Below are positions 60,541 through 64,000 of a stretch of DNA of 64,000 nt, piece by piece. Made by a program: the position numbers and the translations under genes. Under the pieces are notes generated by a model. It worked only from the letters and a program-made list of their open reading frames with translations. It ran no database searches and had not been told where the DNA came from. The DNA is taken from the NCBI GenBank assembly GCA_020636215.1, contig JACJYG010000004.1:496001-560000 (forward strand), in the 5' to 3' direction. Source of the stretch: Lewinellaceae bacterium. GTDB taxonomy: Bacteria > Bacteroidota > Bacteroidia > Chitinophagales > Saprospiraceae. Numbering within the stretch: position 1 is the first letter of the stretch; each line of letters begins with the position of its first letter.

Positions 60541-60559
60541 CCCGGCTCGTAGAGACGGA
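60541..60559. repeat. REP-like palindrome, copy 5 (diverged)
   Basis: CCCGGCTCGTAGAGACGGA matches the 27.5-kb palindrome except for a loop base and the last position. A second palindrome TCCCGACA-AC-TGTCGGGA follows at about 60577-60594, and ACCAGAAACCC follows at 60609. Confidence 0.6.
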
Positions 60560-60631
60560 AGCCATCCCGTCCTCTCCCGACAACTGTCGGGATCAGCCGG
60601 GTAAAAAACCAGAAACCCTCTAAGTGCCTCC

Positions 60632-63466
60632 CTACTGCCTGCCCGGGCCCGGCCCTCGAAAATCCCCACGGTTATCCTGCGGTGGAGGCGTTCCTCCTCC
60701 AAAGTTCCGGAGGTTATAGGTAAAAGTGAGCATCAGGTAGCGCTGCAGTACCTCGGTGCGGATATCTTCGATATAGGCATCGGTGACGTTGCGTTGAATG
60801 CTATTGTTCTGTTTCAGCAGGTCGAAAGCCGTCAGTTTGATCTCGCCCAATTGCTTTTTGAACAATTTCCTGCCCAGGCTCAGGTTCCACAACCAGTAGT
60901 TCTGATCGTAACCTTCCGACAAGCCGGTGTAGAGTTGGTGGTTGAGCTCCGTGTTAAACACAAAGCCGTTAAGAATGATCAGATTAAGGCCTACCCTGGA
61001 ACTCTGATTGAAATACCTTGTATCCTGCGCTGAGCTAAGGGTGTTGTTGGCAAGGCCGAAGTTTGATTGTGAAGCGATTGTAAAGTCAACATTCTGGCTG
61101 ATGTTGCTGCTCAGCACCAGGCCCAGGCCCAGGCGGGTATTGCGGGCGTAGTTTATCCCACCGTTCAACTCTCCCGGTTGCTGCGTATAGTCCGCTGACA
61201 GGTTGAAGTTGAGATTGGATTTTAACAGTCGGAGGGGTTGGCCAAAGGTCACGAACCCACGCACATTCCAGTACCCATCCAGGTTAACCGGGCGGATGAG
61301 CTGGCCACCTTGCAGCAGCAGGACACCTTCGGCAATCAGCGTATCCCGGCGGGCGGTAAAAGTGCTGTTGGCGACATAATTATCGGTGAGCTGGCCACTC
61401 AGCATAGCGTAAAAGACCGTGGATTTTTCAGGGTTGGTTTTAGAATACCGCATAAACAGCCGGTGCGCATAGCTCTGGTCCAATTCGGGATTACCCGTTC
61501 GCAATTGCAATTGGTTGGTGTTATCCACTACATTCTGCAACTGACTGATGGAAGGTGGCGAGGTCCGGGGGCGATAGCCAATACGGAGGTTTTCCTGGCG
61601 GGAAAATTGGTAGCGATAAAAAAATGACGGTAGAACGTTGAAAAAAGAACGGCTGACCTGCCCGGCCTGCGGAAAAATCTGTTCGCTTTCCAATTGCGCC
61701 CATTGCAGGGAAAAACGGGCGTTTAAAGAGCCTTTCTCCCCGCGCAGGTTAATGCCGGTCCCAGCTTCCTGCCTCAGGTAGCTATTGTTGAACGTATTGG
61801 ACAAAGCTTGATTGAACTTAGAATAGCCCTGGCTGCCCTCCTCAAAATCATAGGTTTCCTGCTCGGAATTCCCCTTTTCATATGCCCACTCATAGTTAAA
61901 CTGCAACTGCGCTTTCCGGCTCAATGGTTCCGTATAATTGGTGCTGGCCTCCACCGACCAACCCTCACTGAAGAGATTGGAATTCTGGTTGAGCGTATCG
62001 GATCCCATCATGTCACTGAAGGAGGTATTCTCCGACAGGAGGTAGCTGTCTCCTTTTTTGTCGTTATACCCGGTATTCAAATTGATCGAGAGCGTGCGGC
62101 CGGCCTTGGAAAAGCGATGCCGCCATAATAGCGAATTGGAGGCATTCAGCCCCGAAAAGTCCGGTGAGAATTGATACTTAATGCTGCTCAAGGGGTCAGC
62201 CCCCAAAACACTCAGGCCACTCGTCGACTCTTTGCCGTTATTTTGTTGCAGGCTGATCTGCGGCCGGAATAGGATAGAATTACTGGAATCGATTTTGTAC
62301 TCCAGCCGGAAGTTGAAACGATGGTTGATATTACGGCTTTTCGACAGGCTTTGCTCATCATAAGTTTGACCGAAATCAGCATCGTTGATGTAATTTTGGA
62401 ACCGGCTTTGACTCGCATCATTGTCGTTCAGGTTAAAGAAATAACTGCCCGATACCTCCACCTTTTCTCCCCATTTGTCCATATAATTAATTCCCAGGGC
62501 ATTTGTGGTGGAAATCCCGTCCTGCTGGCCGACGAGGAAATCGCCGATATTGCCGCTACCACCCCGTCCGCCGCCTCGGCCACCCCGCCCTCCCCGGCCC
62601 GAACTACCGGTAATGCCGACCAGGTCTTCGGTGGAAAAATTTTGCTGGTTGACATTATTGGACTGCCCGATGACCGATATTCGGGTGTCGCCTTTGAAAA
62701 AATTGACGATGCCACCGGCCTGATAGCGCTCATCGGCGCCATAGCCCGCGTAGAGGCGGCCGAACTGGCCGTTGCGCATACTGGGTTTGGTGATGATGTT
62801 GATGCCTTTGGTGGTTTCCCCCGTATTGAAACCGGAGAACTGCGCCTGTTCACTCGTCTGATCATACACCTGTATCTTGTCGATCACCTCAGCAGGCAGG
62901 TTGCGCAGCGCTGCCATGGGGTCATTGCCAAAGAAAGGCTTGCCGTCGACCAGCACCTGCTGCACATCTTCGCCCTGCGCCTGCACCTTTCCGCCTTCTA
63001 CTACTACTCCCGGCATTTTACGGATGAGGTCTTCAGCATTGGCGTCCGGGTTAACTTTGAACGCCCCGGCATTGTATTGGGAGGTATCCCCTTGCTGGCT
63101 GGCCGCCGGCATTCGTTCCGTCACCTGGACCTGCTCCAGATTCAACGCCGCTTCGGTTAGGGCGATGTCGCCTAAGCGGACAGGGCCGTTTGCCACCACT
63201 ACCACTTGCACCTGCGTTTCGTACCCCAGGTAGGTGGCCTTCAATTCATACCGCCCCGGTTGTAGCCTCTGAAAAGCAAAGGCACCTGACTCATCGGTGG
63301 TTGCCGCCTGAGTAATGGAGTCTTGAAGATCCAGTAAAAGAATATACGCCCCAGGTAAGGGCGCCTGGCTGGCGCTGTCCACAATCCTGCCACTAAGGGA
63401 GTACCCCTGGCTGAAGACTAGGCCAGTAGTACATAAAAACACCAATAAAATTATCGTTTGCTTCAT
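60632..63466 (-). CDS. TonB-dependent receptor-like outer-membrane protein with RGG tract
   Basis: The 944-residue protein has a signal peptide (MKQTIILLVFLCTTGLVFSQ), a CarboxypepD_reg-like domain (about 22-105), a plug (about 125-230, with GVVVEGGKVQAQGEDVQQVLVDGKPF and GFNTGETTKGINIITK) and a barrel (about 240-920). A glycine/arginine-rich tract lies in an early barrel loop near residues 283-300 (GRGGRGGRGGGRGGSG), likely extracellular. The C-terminal tail is Gly/Pro-rich (GGGTPPPQDNRGDFRGPGPGRQ) after the last strand, which is unusual because most receptors end in Phe. The substrate is unknown. It forms a run with the downstream Spy-like gene. Confidence 0.87.
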   Translation of the reverse strand: MKQTIILLVFLCTTGLVFSQGYSLSGRIVDSASQAPLPGAYILLLDLQDSITQAATTDESGAFAFQRLQPGRYELKATYLGYETQVQVVVVANGPVRLGDIALTEAALNLEQVQVTERMPAASQQGDTSQYNAGAFKVNPDANAEDLIRKMPGVVVEGGKVQAQGEDVQQVLVDGKPFFGNDPMAALRNLPAEVIDKIQVYDQTSEQAQFSGFNTGETTKGINIITKPSMRNGQFGRLYAGYGADERYQAGGIVNFFKGDTRISVIGQSNNVNQQNFSTEDLVGITGSSGRGGRGGRGGGRGGSGNIGDFLVGQQDGISTTNALGINYMDKWGEKVEVSGSYFFNLNDNDASQSRFQNYINDADFGQTYDEQSLSKSRNINHRFNFRLEYKIDSSNSILFRPQISLQQNNGKESTSGLSVLGADPLSSIKYQFSPDFSGLNASNSLLWRHRFSKAGRTLSINLNTGYNDKKGDSYLLSENTSFSDMMGSDTLNQNSNLFSEGWSVEASTNYTEPLSRKAQLQFNYEWAYEKGNSEQETYDFEEGSQGYSKFNQALSNTFNNSYLRQEAGTGINLRGEKGSLNARFSLQWAQLESEQIFPQAGQVSRSFFNVLPSFFYRYQFSRQENLRIGYRPRTSPPSISQLQNVVDNTNQLQLRTGNPELDQSYAHRLFMRYSKTNPEKSTVFYAMLSGQLTDNYVANSTFTARRDTLIAEGVLLLQGGQLIRPVNLDGYWNVRGFVTFGQPLRLLKSNLNFNLSADYTQQPGELNGGINYARNTRLGLGLVLSSNISQNVDFTIASQSNFGLANNTLSSAQDTRYFNQSSRVGLNLIILNGFVFNTELNHQLYTGLSEGYDQNYWLWNLSLGRKLFKKQLGEIKLTAFDLLKQNNSIQRNVTDAYIEDIRTEVLQRYLMLTFTYNLRNFGGGTPPPQDNRGDFRGPGPGRQ

Positions 63467-63640
63467 GGAAATGGCTTTTGGAAGGCCTGGTTAGCAGTTA
63501 GACTGCAATAAACGGCCATTTTTTCCCGAACTGATAAATTTAACATACTTCTAGTCCAATAAAATCTCTGAAAAGTGATGTCCATCATCGCGTTTAATAG
63601 TCCAAAAGCTGTTAATTTAAAGGCTGAAAATAATACCGCC

Positions 63641-63964
63641 ATGCAAGACAACTGGACTTTCGAGGAATTTTCCACTTTCGCAATGCTCTACGCCGCCTCT
63701 ATCGATGCAGAAATAGACCCCGAGGATGAGCAAATTATCAAAAACCGGGTTGATGAGGCTACTTACAAAAAGATCAAATCCTATTTCGACCAATGCGCAG
63801 ACATCAAATGCATTGACGTCCTCCAATCCTATCACGACAAATATATGGCCGACGAAGCAAGCCGCCAGCGTTTGCTGGATGCTGTCCGGCTGGTCTTCGA
63901 AGCCGATCATAAATACTCCATTTTTGAACGGGAACTGATGCACCTTTTTAAGCGGCTGCTGTAG
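63641..63964 (+). CDS. Small TerB-like helical protein, unknown role
   Basis: From MQDNWTFEEFSTFAMLYAAS the 107-residue protein is all-helical, with no signal peptide. The N-terminal AMLYAASIDAEIDPEDEQII resembles the TerB tellurite-resistance fold (acidic residues at a possible metal site), as does the C-terminal EADHKYSIFERELMHLF. The assignment is by resemblance only. An ATG 22 codons upstream (63575) is in frame but adds a non-conserved segment. It is divergent from the large TonB receptor-like gene. Confidence 0.6.
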   Translation: MQDNWTFEEFSTFAMLYAASIDAEIDPEDEQIIKNRVDEATYKKIKSYFDQCADIKCIDVLQSYHDKYMADEASRQRLLDAVRLVFEADHKYSIFERELMHLFKRLL

Positions 63965-64000
63965 GATCACCAGGGGCTTTTGGTGGGGCTGGTGAAGGGA

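Overview
The window is a chromosomal stretch of a Bacteroidota bacterium, most likely a Saprospiria/Saprospiraceae relative (inference). The supporting features are several TonB-dependent receptors with an N-terminal carboxypeptidase-like regulatory domain, three very large secreted proteins ending in a type IX secretion (T9SS) sorting domain, a short 289-residue RpoD lacking region 1.1, genes without Shine-Dalgarno sequences, and promoters of the Bacteroidota type (TTG, 19 bp, TAnnTTTG). No rRNA, tRNA, CRISPR array, integrase or complete insertion sequence was found.

Layout. 0.1-8.1 kb: a TonB-dependent receptor, glycerate kinase, an outer-membrane protein, a von Willebrand factor A (vWA) protein, an aldose epimerase-like protein and the primary sigma factor. 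8.7-11.9 kb: a START-like protein and an AddB-like PD-(D/E)XK nuclease with no helicase partner beside it. 12.3-33.1 kb: a surface-protein region with a 2,123-residue protein of 18 repeats, a 2,041-residue metalloprotease with 17 PKD domains, and a glycine-rich PKD protein, interrupted by the two-gene 2-oxoacid:ferredoxin oxidoreductase korA/korB. 33.3-39 kb: hydrolase, acetyltransferase, a small membrane protein, a second TonB receptor and rpe. 38.4-39.6 kb is a non-coding region with three leftward intrinsic terminators. 39.6-48.3 kb: a possibly TPR-like protein, a GHL10 glycosyl hydrolase, a second hydrolase, a YitT membrane protein and the ergothioneine pair egtB-egtD. 48.4-54 kb: a DinB-fold protein, two Crp/Fnr regulators, a GH18 protein and an Lnt-like acyltransferase. 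54.7-64 kb: a SMUG2-type DNA glycosylase, a two-subunit molybdenum hydroxylase, a decayed MFS transporter, a NifX-like protein, a Spy-like protein and a third TonB receptor.

The most unusual aspect is the spacer DNA. Short tandem arrays with 7-9 bp units (GGAATGCG, AGACACAC+N, GATNCTGTG, GGCAGTNN, GGCTGGAT, TTTCTGGT, CTGTAACC types) recur, usually directly after stop codons or just before start codons. One array is read in frame as the C-terminus of a DinB-fold protein. A 19-bp imperfect palindrome is embedded in two of these arrays and recurs at a third locus. There is also a 171-bp MITE-like palindrome, a long nested hairpin, and a pair of related leftward non-coding cassettes. I regard the array and palindrome families, and the paired non-coding cassettes, as the best candidates for something undescribed.
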